A DNA stretch of 64,000 nt from Streptomyces fuscichromogenes (lineage in GTDB: Bacteria > Actinomycetota > Actinomycetes > Streptomycetales > Streptomycetaceae): assembly GCF_014645815.1 (NCBI RefSeq), contig NZ_BMML01000016.1, positions 62,001 to 126,000 on the forward strand. The letters are read 5' to 3'. Shown one piece after another: positions 48,814 to 56,150 of the stretch (position 1 is its first letter; every line of letters begins with the position of its first letter). The notes under the pieces were generated by a model. It was not told where the DNA came from. It made no database searches and saw only the letters and a program-made list of their open reading frames with translations. Position numbers and translations under genes: made by a program.

Positions 48814-49353
48814 GTGCCTCATGCTGGAATCTGTCCGACCGCCCGCCCCGCCGCCGGGGCCTGTACCAGGGAGACCGCCATCACTCGCCGGCACACCGAG
48901 AACCCGACCTCGATCGACGCGAACGAGCCGTGGATGCGCGGGCTGCACGCGGACACGGGCTATCTGCTGTACCGCCTGGGCCAACGCTCCGGGCAGCTCT
49001 TCAACACGTTCCTCCAGGAGTCGGGGCTGCGGCTGCGGCACTACGCGGTGCTGCGTTTCCTCGCCGGCTCGGAGGGCTCGCTCCAGCGGGAGCTGAGCAC
49101 CCGGCTCGGCTACGACCCGAGCGCGATCGTCGGCCTGGTCGACGACCTGGAGAAGCTGGGCTTCGCCGAGCGGCGCCCCTCCCCCGACGACCGGCGCAGC
49201 CGGATCGTCGTCCTGACCGAGTCCGGCCGGGGGTTCCTGCGGGACACCGACGAGGCCGGCCAGCGCGTGACGAACGAGCTGCTGGGCCCGCTCGACCCCG
49301 CCGAGCGGGCCGGGCTCCACGCCCTGCTGCTGCGCGTCGCCGACCGGCCATGA
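48814..49353 (+). CDS. MarR-family transcriptional regulator (start uncertain)
   Basis: Winged helix-turn-helix of MarR type: QLFNTFLQESGLRLRHYAVLRFLAGSEGSLQRELSTRLGYDPSAIVGLVDDLEKLGFAERRPSPDDRRSRIVVLTESG, about 110 residues after conserved GYLLYRLGQRS. Start codon is unclear: GTG 48814 (weak site) gives 179 residues, ATG 48934 gives 139, and the best ribosome site (AGGGAGA, 48868-48874) sits before an ATC at 48880. The stop TGA overlaps the IclR start (ATGA). Probably represses the divergent SDR-amidohydrolase-ligase-MaoC operon. Confidence 0.85.
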   Translation: MPHAGICPTARPAAGACTRETAITRRHTENPTSIDANEPWMRGLHADTGYLLYRLGQRSGQLFNTFLQESGLRLRHYAVLRFLAGSEGSLQRELSTRLGYDPSAIVGLVDDLEKLGFAERRPSPDDRRSRIVVLTESGRGFLRDTDEAGQRVTNELLGPLDPAERAGLHALLLRVADRP

Positions 49354-50123
49354 CCGCCGCCGCCCGGTCCGCTCCCGACCGGCTGCTCGCGGTCCTGGCC
49401 GCCTTCGACCACGGGCATCCGGCGCTGAGCCTGTCCGGCATCAGCCGCCGGGCCGGGCTCTCCCTGACCACCGCGCACCGGCTGGTCGGGGCGCTCACCG
49501 CCTGGGGCGCGCTGGAACGCGACGCGGACGGCTGTTACCACGTGGGGCTGCGGCTCTGGGAACTGGCCGCACTGGCCCCGCGCGGTCTCGCGTTGCGTCA
49601 GGTCGCGCTGCCCTGCCTGGAGGACCTGTACGAAGCGACGCACGAGAACGTGCAGCTGGCGGTGCGGGACGGGTCCGAGGTCGTCTACATCGAGTGGCTG
49701 TCGGGGCGCTCGGCGGTGGGCGTGCACATCCGGGTGGGCGCCCGCTGGCCGCTGCACGCGACCGGAGTGGGGCTCGCCCTGCTCGCACACGAGCCCCCCG
49801 GCTTCCAACAGGACTACTGCGCGGGCCCGTTGGCGGCTTTCACGCCGTACACCGTCACGGATCCGGCCCGGTTGCGCCGTTCGCTGGCCGAAGTCCGGCG
49901 CACCGGAGTGGCGGTGAGCAGCCGTCAGGTCACCGACGACGCGCTGTCGGTGGCGGCTCCGGTGCGCGGGGCGACGGGGCAGGTGGTCGCGGCGGTCTCG
50001 GTGGTGGTGCCCGAGGCCGACGCGCAGGTGCCGGTGCTGGTCCCGGCGGTGCGGCTGGCGGCCCGCGGGATCTCCCGGGCGCTGGGCTGGCAGCCGGACC
50101 GGACGACGGACCCGGCCGTGTAG
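49350..50123 (+). CDS. IclR-family transcriptional regulator
   Basis: 257 residues from ATG 49350, overlapping the MarR stop. Helix-turn-helix LSLSGISRRAGLSLTTAHRLVGALTAWGALER (about 25-56), then the IclR effector domain (RLWELAALAPRGLALRQVALPCLEDLYEATHENVQLAVRDGSEVVYIEWLSG; ATGVGLALLAHEP; VSSRQVTDDALSVAAPVRGATGQVVAAVSVV). Two regulators in one overlapping unit facing the degradation operon suggest dual control: MarR for induction, IclR as activator or second repressor. Confidence 0.9.
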   Translation: MTAAARSAPDRLLAVLAAFDHGHPALSLSGISRRAGLSLTTAHRLVGALTAWGALERDADGCYHVGLRLWELAALAPRGLALRQVALPCLEDLYEATHENVQLAVRDGSEVVYIEWLSGRSAVGVHIRVGARWPLHATGVGLALLAHEPPGFQQDYCAGPLAAFTPYTVTDPARLRRSLAEVRRTGVAVSSRQVTDDALSVAAPVRGATGQVVAAVSVVVPEADAQVPVLVPAVRLAARGISRALGWQPDRTTDPAV

Positions 50124-50132
50124 CGTGGCCCG

Positions 50133-51473
50133 GTGACGGCGAGCGAGATGTACCGGGAGCTGGGCGAGGCCGCCTGGGCGTGGGTGCTGGGGCAGGTACG
50201 CGAGGACGAGGGTCCCTGGCTGCCGGAGGAGGTACCGCAGGAGGAACCCTGGGACCTCGCGCCCGCGGAGGACCGGGACTCGCTGTACTCGGGCATCGCG
50301 GGTCTGGCCCCGGTGCTGGCGGAGATCGCCCGGTACCGGGAGCTGAGCGGGCCCGAACAGACCCTGGCGGCCGGGATCGTGAGCCGTCTGTCGGCGCGGG
50401 CACCCGCCGTGCTGGAACCCTCGCTCTACCTCGGCCTGGCGGGCCACGCCACGGCGCTGCGGCTGCTCGCGCCGGGCGGCGAGGCGGTCGTGCTGCGGCG
50501 GCTGGCCGACCTCGCGACCCCCGAGGGCTGGCGGACCACCACCACCTTCGTGCCGGACTCCGACGCGCCCCTGACCGACGTCATCATGGGGGCCGCGGGC
50601 GTGGTCATGACGGCGCTCTGGGCGGGCGGCGAGTACGCGGAGCGGATCGCGACGACCGGCGGCGAGGCGCTGCTGCGGATGGCGGACCGCACGGAGGCGG
50701 GCCTGGACTGGGGGATCTCGCCGAGCACGGAGTGGCGCTGCCCGAACTACTCGCACGGCGCCGCCGGGGTGGGCGCCGCCCTGGCGGTGGCGGGCGCGGC
50801 ACTGCACCGCGAGGACTTCGTCGCGGCCGCCGTGGACGCGGCACGCCACGTCCTGGCCATGGGCTCGCTCGCGGACGGCGGTTTCGTCGTCCCGCACACG
50901 ATCCCGCCGTCGAAGCGGGAGGTGGAACCGCTCACTTACACCTGGTGCCACGGCCCGGCGGGCACCTCGCACCTCTTCGCGGCACTGGCGCACGCGGGCG
51001 TCACCGAGGTGGCGGGGCACGACGTCGAGGAGCTGCGGCAGCGCTGCCTCACCTCGATCCTCACCTCGGGGGTCCCGGAGCGGCTGCGCCCCGGGTTCTG
51101 GGACAACGACGGCCGCTGCTGCGGCACCGCGGGGGTCGGGGACGTCCTCCTGGACGCGGCCCAGGACTGCGCGGGGACGCCACGGGCCAGGACGCTGGAG
51201 GGCGCCGCGGTGCGCATGGGCGACGCGCTCGTGGAGCGCGCGGTCCGGGACCGGGCGGGCGCCCGCTGGCGGTTCGTGGAGTACCGCATCGAGACCCCGC
51301 TGCTGCCGCCGGGCACCTCCTGGATGCAGGGCGCGGCCGGCATCGCGGCGTACCTGCTGCGCCTGGCCCGGTACCTCGACACCGGCCCGGACGCCACCGT
51401 CGTGGACCGCCCGGACCAGTGGTGGGCGGTACCGGCGCGGGTACGCGGCCGACAGCCTTCGCAGGCCGGCTGA
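50133..51473 (+). CDS. Stand-alone LanC-like cyclase with three-cysteine zinc motif
   Basis: 446 residues from GTG 50133, 9 bp after the IclR stop. LanC alpha/alpha toroid with internal repeats: LYSGIAGLAPVL (51-62), LYLGLAGHATAL (99-110, third residue Leu), DVIMGAAGVVM (149-159), YSHGAAGVGAAL (206-217, His208), TWCHGPAGTSHLF (270-282, Cys272), GRCCGTAGVGDVL (327-339, Cys329/Cys330), SWMQGAAGIAAYL (396-408). In lanthipeptide cyclases such as NisC zinc is held by Cys-Cys-His (CHG); here the last is CCG, the three-Cys type known in some LanM enzymes such as ProcM. No precursor peptide or dehydratase gene is near, so its substrate is unknown; LanC-like proteins also act as glutathione-adding enzymes. 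Confidence 0.88.
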   Translation: MTASEMYRELGEAAWAWVLGQVREDEGPWLPEEVPQEEPWDLAPAEDRDSLYSGIAGLAPVLAEIARYRELSGPEQTLAAGIVSRLSARAPAVLEPSLYLGLAGHATALRLLAPGGEAVVLRRLADLATPEGWRTTTTFVPDSDAPLTDVIMGAAGVVMTALWAGGEYAERIATTGGEALLRMADRTEAGLDWGISPSTEWRCPNYSHGAAGVGAALAVAGAALHREDFVAAAVDAARHVLAMGSLADGGFVVPHTIPPSKREVEPLTYTWCHGPAGTSHLFAALAHAGVTEVAGHDVEELRQRCLTSILTSGVPERLRPGFWDNDGRCCGTAGVGDVLLDAAQDCAGTPRARTLEGAAVRMGDALVERAVRDRAGARWRFVEYRIETPLLPPGTSWMQGAAGIAAYLLRLARYLDTGPDATVVDRPDQWWAVPARVRGRQPSQAG

Positions 51474-51512
51474 CACCGCGACGGGTGAGCGTGGCGGGGC
51501 GGGTGGCGCGGG

Positions 51513-51710
51513 CCCTTCCGGCCGCTCAAGCCGTTCCGACCGCCCAGGCCGCTCCGGCCGCCCAGGCCGTTCCGACCGCCCAGGCCGCCCAGGCCGTTCC
51601 GGCCGCTCCCACCGTTCCGGCCGCTCAAGCCGTTCCGACCGCCCAGGCCGCTCCGGCCGCCCAAGGCGCTCCGGCCGCTCAAGCCGTTCCGACTGTTCCG
51701 GCCGCTCAGG
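51513..51710. repeat. 22 tandem 9-bp degenerate repeats between convergent genes
   Basis: Period-9 array, consensus CCG(T/C)(T/C)C(A/C)(A/G)G, running 51513-51710 without interruption. It fills the space between the LanC-like stop (51473) and the FAD/TTC38 protein, whose stop (51706-51708) lies in the last unit. On (-) each unit encodes RPE/RSE-like tripeptides in an unused frame. Probably an unstable minisatellite. Confidence 0.9.
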
Positions 51711-54375
51711 ACGGCAGTTCTGCCCGCAGCCGTCGGTCGCGCGGGGCGTCGGTGCGGTCGAGGCGGGCGTCGAGCAGTCGCCGGGCCGCCTCGCAACGGC
51801 CGTCGGACACCAGGGCGTACAGCAGGGTCTCCTCGACCACCTCCCGCTGGGCCGCGCTGCCGCCGACCCGGCGCAGCACCGGCAGCAGGGCGTCGAGTCC
51901 CCGGGCCGCCTCCCGGAAGCGCTCCTCGACGAGCGCGGCGAACGCCTCGCACAGCGGGGCGACCACCTCGCGCTGCACCTCGTCGGCGCCGGCGGCGTGA
52001 TCACGCAGCCGGCGCAGCGCGGCCAGGTCCCCGGCCGCGGTGAGGGCGACGGCCGCGTGCAGGGCGGTGAACGCGGTCTGCGGCCGCTCCAGCACGTCGC
52101 GTTCCACCGCCTCCAGCACCCCCGCGACGGGGAGGTCCCCCTGCCAGCTGTCGCTCACCCGGGCCCGCCACAGCAGCGACCCCGAGTCGACCAGGGCCCG
52201 TACCCCGTTCACCACCCGGCCCGGCGCGAGCTGCGCGAACCAGCGTCGGCGGACGGCGGACGGGTCGTCGAGGGCGAGTTCGTGCAGGGCGATGTGCCAG
52301 GAGAAGTGCGCCCGGTGCACCGCGCCCCGGCCGCGTCCGGACACCCACCGGTCGAGCCAGTCCCGGCCCGCCTCGTGTGCCCCGGACTCGTAGTGGACGT
52401 GCGCCAGGGCGTGCACCGCGTGCCCGGAGGCGGGCTCGGCGGCCAGCGCCCGGTGGGCCAGTTCGCCCGCCTCGTGCAGCCGTCCCTGCTCCTGGCGCAG
52501 GAAGGCCAGCAGCGAGGTGTGGAACCAGTGGCCGTCGTACGCGGGCGAGGTCAGGTCGAGCAGCCTGAGGGCGTCGTCGTCCTGCAGGTCGCTCACCCCG
52601 GAGAACGCGATGGTCGGCACGGCCGCCGCGAGCGCCAGCGCGTCCGCGCGGTGCTCCCGCAGATGCCGTACGAGCGCCTGGTCGCCGTCGTCACCGGTCA
52701 CCCGGCGTGTGACCACGTCCACGAAGGACCGCTCGCGTTCGTCGGCACGCTCACGGGCGCTGCGCTGGGCGTCGGCGAGGGCGCGCGGCACGTCGACGGC
52801 GGCGGCGCACTCGTGGCCGAGCCGGGCGAGGGCCGCGTGGCCGAGGGCGAAGCCGGGGTCGAGGGCGACCGCGCGGGCGAAGGCGTCCTCGGCACCGGAG
52901 CGCACCTTGAGGACCCGGTCGAGGCCGCCGCGGTAGGCGGCGGCCGCCTCGGCGCGGGTGGACAGGGGCAGCCCGTGGCCGTCCACCGGCCGCCGCGAGC
53001 CCCGCCGGCGCCCCGGGAGCGGCAGCAACCGCTGGGCGAGCTCGGCCGCCTGGACGCGGATCTCGGGGATCGCCGTGGTCTCCCACAGCTCGCCCCGGCG
53101 CGGGGCGCCCAGCGTGAACAGCGGCAGTCCGGCCCGGCCCGCGGCGTCGAGGAGCTGTCCGTCGCGGGTGGCCGCGCCCATACCGAGCGGGCCCGGGACA
53201 GCCGTGCCGGAGGCGAACAGGCTCCGCCACAGGGGGGCGTCGAGGCGGCGGCCGGGGCCGGTGCAGTCGACCACCCAGCCCACCGGCAGCGTGGCACCGC
53301 CGGACAACTCGACGGCGAGCGGCCCCTGTTCGGTCTCCGTGGCGCGCACCACGGTGCCGGTGTGGACCTGTAGGCGGCGCGCGGTGCGGGCGCGGGAGAG
53401 GTGTTCGGCGGTGGCCGGGGCCATCCGGTGCCGGTGGGTGTTCCACAGCGCGCCCTCGTGGGTCAGGAACTCCTCGCGCTCCTCGGGGGTGAGGCTGCGC
53501 CACAGCCGGGCGGTGTGCGGGCGCAGGCTGTCCAGGCCGGGCCGCCAGTCGCCGTGGGTGCGCACCGAGCGGCTCACATGCCGGTAGACCGCGCGGCGCA
53601 GCCGCCCCAGCGAGGTGTCGTCCAGGCCCTCCGGGGCGGGCATGGCGCCGGCCGGGCCGAGGGCGTGCGGCTGGGGCAGCAGTCCGCTGCGGGAGAGGGC
53701 GTGCACGGTGCGGCCGGGGCGGTCGAGGGCGAGGGCGAGATCGACGGCGGTCAGGCCGGTGCCGACCAGGAGGACGTCGTACGGGCTGTCCCGTACCGGG
53801 TCCAGGGCGCCCGGCGCCCAGGGGCCGGCGATGAACCGGGGCGAGGTGCGCAGGGCGGGCGGGGCCCAGCCCGCGCTCGCCCCGGCGGGGCCGGTGGCCA
53901 GGACCGCGCTGTCCACCGCCAGGGGTCCCCCGTCGGCGAGGCGGAGTTCCAGCCGCCCGTCGGGGGTGCCGGTACAGCTCTCCGCACGGGTGCGCAGCCG
54001 GCGTACGGCGACCGTGCCGTGGGCGCGCACGAGGGCCTGCCCGAGGGTGTCGGCGAGGTAGGCGCCGTAGCGGTAGCGGGTGGCGAAGTCGGCGCCGGTG
54101 ACGGCGGGTTCGCCGTGCCGGCAGAGCCAGCGGACGAAGTGACCGGGTTCGTCCGGGTAGGCGCTCATGTTGCCGGCGGGCACGTTGAGCCGGTGCCGGG
54201 GGTCGCGGGTGGCGTAGGCGGTGCCCCGGCCCGCCTCCGGGGCCGGGTCGATCAGGTAGAGGTCGAGCGGAGTCCGGCGGCGGTGCGCCGTCTCGCAGAG
54301 CTGGACGGCGGTGAGGGTGCCCGCCGCTCCTGCTCCCACGATGGCCACGCTGTGCCGCTTGCGGACGTCGGTCAC
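51706..54375 (-). CDS. Fusion: FAD/NAD(P)-binding oxidoreductase + TTC38-like tetratricopeptide domain
   Basis: 889 residues from GTG 54373-54375, with CGGAGG 6 bp upstream. N-terminal FAD-NAD(P)-binding domain (about 8-470): dinucleotide loop VAIVGAGAAGTLTAV (9-23), RGTAYATRDPRHRLNVPAGNMSAYPDEPGHF (HI0933/YdhS-type), second Rossmann VLLVGTGLTAVDLALAL (about 194-210), GWVVDCTGPGR. C-terminal helical repeats (about 480-889) resemble tetratricopeptide protein 38: ALGHAALARLGHECAA, HAVHALAHVHYESGAHEAGRDWLDRW, HFSWHIALHELAL. Such a fusion is unusual. Convergent with the LanC-like gene, suggesting joint function. The stop lies in the repeat array. Confidence 0.85.
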   Translation of the reverse strand: MTDVRKRHSVAIVGAGAAGTLTAVQLCETAHRRRTPLDLYLIDPAPEAGRGTAYATRDPRHRLNVPAGNMSAYPDEPGHFVRWLCRHGEPAVTGADFATRYRYGAYLADTLGQALVRAHGTVAVRRLRTRAESCTGTPDGRLELRLADGGPLAVDSAVLATGPAGASAGWAPPALRTSPRFIAGPWAPGALDPVRDSPYDVLLVGTGLTAVDLALALDRPGRTVHALSRSGLLPQPHALGPAGAMPAPEGLDDTSLGRLRRAVYRHVSRSVRTHGDWRPGLDSLRPHTARLWRSLTPEEREEFLTHEGALWNTHRHRMAPATAEHLSRARTARRLQVHTGTVVRATETEQGPLAVELSGGATLPVGWVVDCTGPGRRLDAPLWRSLFASGTAVPGPLGMGAATRDGQLLDAAGRAGLPLFTLGAPRRGELWETTAIPEIRVQAAELAQRLLPLPGRRRGSRRPVDGHGLPLSTRAEAAAAYRGGLDRVLKVRSGAEDAFARAVALDPGFALGHAALARLGHECAAAVDVPRALADAQRSARERADERERSFVDVVTRRVTGDDGDQALVRHLREHRADALALAAAVPTIAFSGVSDLQDDDALRLLDLTSPAYDGHWFHTSLLAFLRQEQGRLHEAGELAHRALAAEPASGHAVHALAHVHYESGAHEAGRDWLDRWVSGRGRGAVHRAHFSWHIALHELALDDPSAVRRRWFAQLAPGRVVNGVRALVDSGSLLWRARVSDSWQGDLPVAGVLEAVERDVLERPQTAFTALHAAVALTAAGDLAALRRLRDHAAGADEVQREVVAPLCEAFAALVEERFREAARGLDALLPVLRRVGGSAAQREVVEETLLYALVSDGRCEAARRLLDARLDRTDAPRDRRLRAELPS

Positions 54376-54703
54376 GGAATACCTCCGGCGGGGTCGGGCT
54401 GCTGTCTCTGCGCTGTTCCGAACTATTCCGATCGGTCAGGTGGGGAAGCCAGGCCGGGTGGGTGATCTCACCGGAAACTCAGGCCGCCGGCCGGGCGTTC
54501 ATACTCTGTTCACGATCGACGGGCGGGGCAACCGGGGTTCCGGCCGACTCGCCCCGGTCCGCGGGGGGTTGGCCGTGACCGCGCAGGGTGACCTCGCCGC
54601 TCCTCATCGGAATCTCAGCGTGCACCCCCATGATTCAAAGGAACCACCCATACAACGAGCGCAGGATGCCCTGACACAGGTGGACAAGTCAGGAAGGCGT
54701 GTC
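54376..54703. other. Divergent intergenic region, FAD/TTC38 gene / L,D-transpeptidase
   Basis: 328 bp with no convincing gene. TTCCGA occurs twice close together (54414-54419, 54425-54430) near an AACTATTCCGATCGG stretch, a possible operator for the (-) gene. Further on GTTCATACTCTGTTCACG (54506-54523) has a GTTCA direct repeat and CATACT as a possible -10 for the (+) gene, with 180 bp of leader. No strong terminator. Confidence 0.4.
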
Positions 54704-55951
54704 GTGGGCGTCCAGCACATATCGAACCGGTCCGGACGGCAGTCGGGGAAGTGGTCCCGGCGCGGGATCCTCGCCGCTCTGGGCGCGGTGCCCGCGGGGG
54801 CCGCACTGGCCGGATGCAGTTCCTCCACGGACGCCGCGGCCACCACCGCCGGCAAGGGTGCCACGGCCTCGGCGAAGTCCGCCACCAAGAAGGCGACGAT
54901 CTCGGTCACCCCCGTCTCGGGCACCAGGAAGGCCGACTTCACCGCCCCCGTCGAGGTCACGGTGGCCGACGGCACGCTGGCCTCGGTGACCGTCGCGGGC
55001 AACGACGGGGCGGCGCTGGCGGGCACCTTCAACGACGCGAGGACGAAGTGGACGTCGGCGAAGAACCCGTACTCCGGCACGAAGTACACGGTGACCGCGA
55101 AGGCCCGGGGCGCGGCCGACGAGACGGTGGCCACCTTCACCACGAAGTCCCCCGGCGAGACCTTCATCGGCTACTTCACACCCGAGGCGGACTCCACGTC
55201 CGGCGTCGGCATGCCGGTGTCGATCAACTTCACGCACGCGGTCAAGGACCGCGCGGCGGTGCAGAAGGCGATCACCGTGACCGCGGAACCCGAGGTCGAG
55301 ATCGTCGGGCACTGGTTCAGCGACACCCGCCTCGACTTCCGCCCGGAGACGTACTGGGCGAAGGGCACCAAGATCACACTGAGCCTGAAGCTGAAGGACG
55401 TCGAGGGCTCGGACGGGATCTACGGTGTGCAGTCCAAGGACGTCACCTTCCACATCGGCCGCGAGCAGATCAGCACCGTGGACCTGTCGGCCAAGGAGAT
55501 GACCGTGAAGCGGGACGGCGCCACGTACGCCTCCTACCCGGTCTCCGGCGGCAACGCCCAGCACACCACCTGGGCCGGGATCATGGTGATCAGCGAGCGG
55601 TTCAAGCAGACCCGGATGGAGTCCTCCACGGTCGGCCTCGGCGACGAGTACGACATCTCCGACGTCCCGCACGCCCAGCGCCTGACCACCTCCGGCACCT
55701 TCGTGCACGGCAACTACTGGGCGTCCACCTCGGTGTTCGGCAGCCAGAACACCAGCCACGGCTGTGTCGGCCTGCACGACGCCAAGGGCGCGAGCGACTC
55801 CTCGGTGGCGGGCTACAAGTTCTACGAGAGCTCGATGATCGGTGACGTGGTGATCGTCAAGAACTCCGGGGACAAGACGGTCGAGGCCTCCAACGGCCTC
55901 AACGGCTGGAACCTGTCCTGGGCGGACTGGAAGGCCGGCAGCGCGGTCTAG
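54704..55951 (+). CDS. L,D-transpeptidase, lipid-anchored, with Ig-like domains
   Basis: 415 residues from GTG 54704 (AGGAAGG 6 bp upstream). Signal with paired Arg (KWSRRGILAALGAVPAGAALAGC) and lipobox LAGC (Cys38), so probably a Tat or Sec lipoprotein. Two Ig-like beta domains (about 65-165 and 170-265; GETFIGYFTPEADSTSGVGMPVSINFTHAV) precede the YkuD domain (about 270-395): ISTVDLSAKEMTVKRDG, HGNYW and catalytic TSHGCVGL (Cys about 354). Makes 3-3 cross-links in peptidoglycan and replaces D,D-transpeptidation in part. Same architecture as mycobacterial LdtB-type enzymes. Confidence 0.92.
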   Translation: MGVQHISNRSGRQSGKWSRRGILAALGAVPAGAALAGCSSSTDAAATTAGKGATASAKSATKKATISVTPVSGTRKADFTAPVEVTVADGTLASVTVAGNDGAALAGTFNDARTKWTSAKNPYSGTKYTVTAKARGAADETVATFTTKSPGETFIGYFTPEADSTSGVGMPVSINFTHAVKDRAAVQKAITVTAEPEVEIVGHWFSDTRLDFRPETYWAKGTKITLSLKLKDVEGSDGIYGVQSKDVTFHIGREQISTVDLSAKEMTVKRDGATYASYPVSGGNAQHTTWAGIMVISERFKQTRMESSTVGLGDEYDISDVPHAQRLTTSGTFVHGNYWASTSVFGSQNTSHGCVGLHDAKGASDSSVAGYKFYESSMIGDVVIVKNSGDKTVEASNGLNGWNLSWADWKAGSAV

Positions 55952-55953
55952 CG

Positions 55954-55981
55954 GGTGGCCGGGCCGGACACCCCGGCCACC
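55954..55981 (+). terminator. Terminator after the L,D-transpeptidase gene
   Basis: GGTGGCCGGG with CCCGGCCACC, 10-bp perfect stem, 8-base loop, starting 2 bp after the stop codon. No T-run. Confidence 0.75.
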
Positions 55982-56005
55982 GGCTTCACCGCCTGAACTC
56001 CGTTG

Positions 56006-56030
56006 AGAATCAAGGTGATTCTTTGTTTTA
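56006..56030 (+). terminator. Second, A+T-rich hairpin with T-run
   Basis: AGAATC-AAGGT-GATTCT followed by TTGTTTTA. The weak stem plus T-rich tail look like a classical rho-independent site, which is unusual in this G+C-rich genome. Alternatively it is part of the GH16 promoter region. Confidence 0.45.
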
Positions 56031-56034
56031 ACTC

Positions 56035-56064
56035 TTGACGACGGAAGGCACGGAGAGCACATTG
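56035..56064 (+). promoter_or_regulatory. GH16 glucanase promoter candidate
   Basis: TTGACG (56035-56040) with 17 bp to CACATT (56058-56063). A LacI-type operator begins 10 bp downstream, where it would block initiation. Confidence 0.5.
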
Positions 56065-56073
56065 GGCCCACTT

Positions 56074-56087
56074 TGAGAGCGCTCTCA
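56074..56087. promoter_or_regulatory. CebR/LacI-type operator TGAGAGCGCTCTCA
   Basis: Perfect 14-bp palindrome 63 bp before the GH16 start. Differs from the cellobiose repressor box TGGGAGCGCTCCCA at two symmetric positions. A second half-site GGCGCTCTCGG follows at 56097-56107. Confidence 0.7.
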
Positions 56088-56150
56088 GCCAGTTCTGGCG
56101 CTCTCGGAGTCCCACCCGCGCACCCCCTTCAGTACCCGAGAGGCACCCCC

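Noticed and set aside
50133..51473. Complete lanthipeptide biosynthetic cluster
   Set aside because: No dehydratase, kinase/lyase domain, precursor with Ser/Thr/Cys core, protease or dedicated transporter within reach.
51513..51710. Possible CRISPR array
   Set aside because: Units are 9 bp, contiguous and without spacers; no cas genes nearby.
54604..55167. 187-codon open frame on (-)
   Set aside because: Antisense to the L,D-transpeptidase N-terminal half and composed of shadow sequence.
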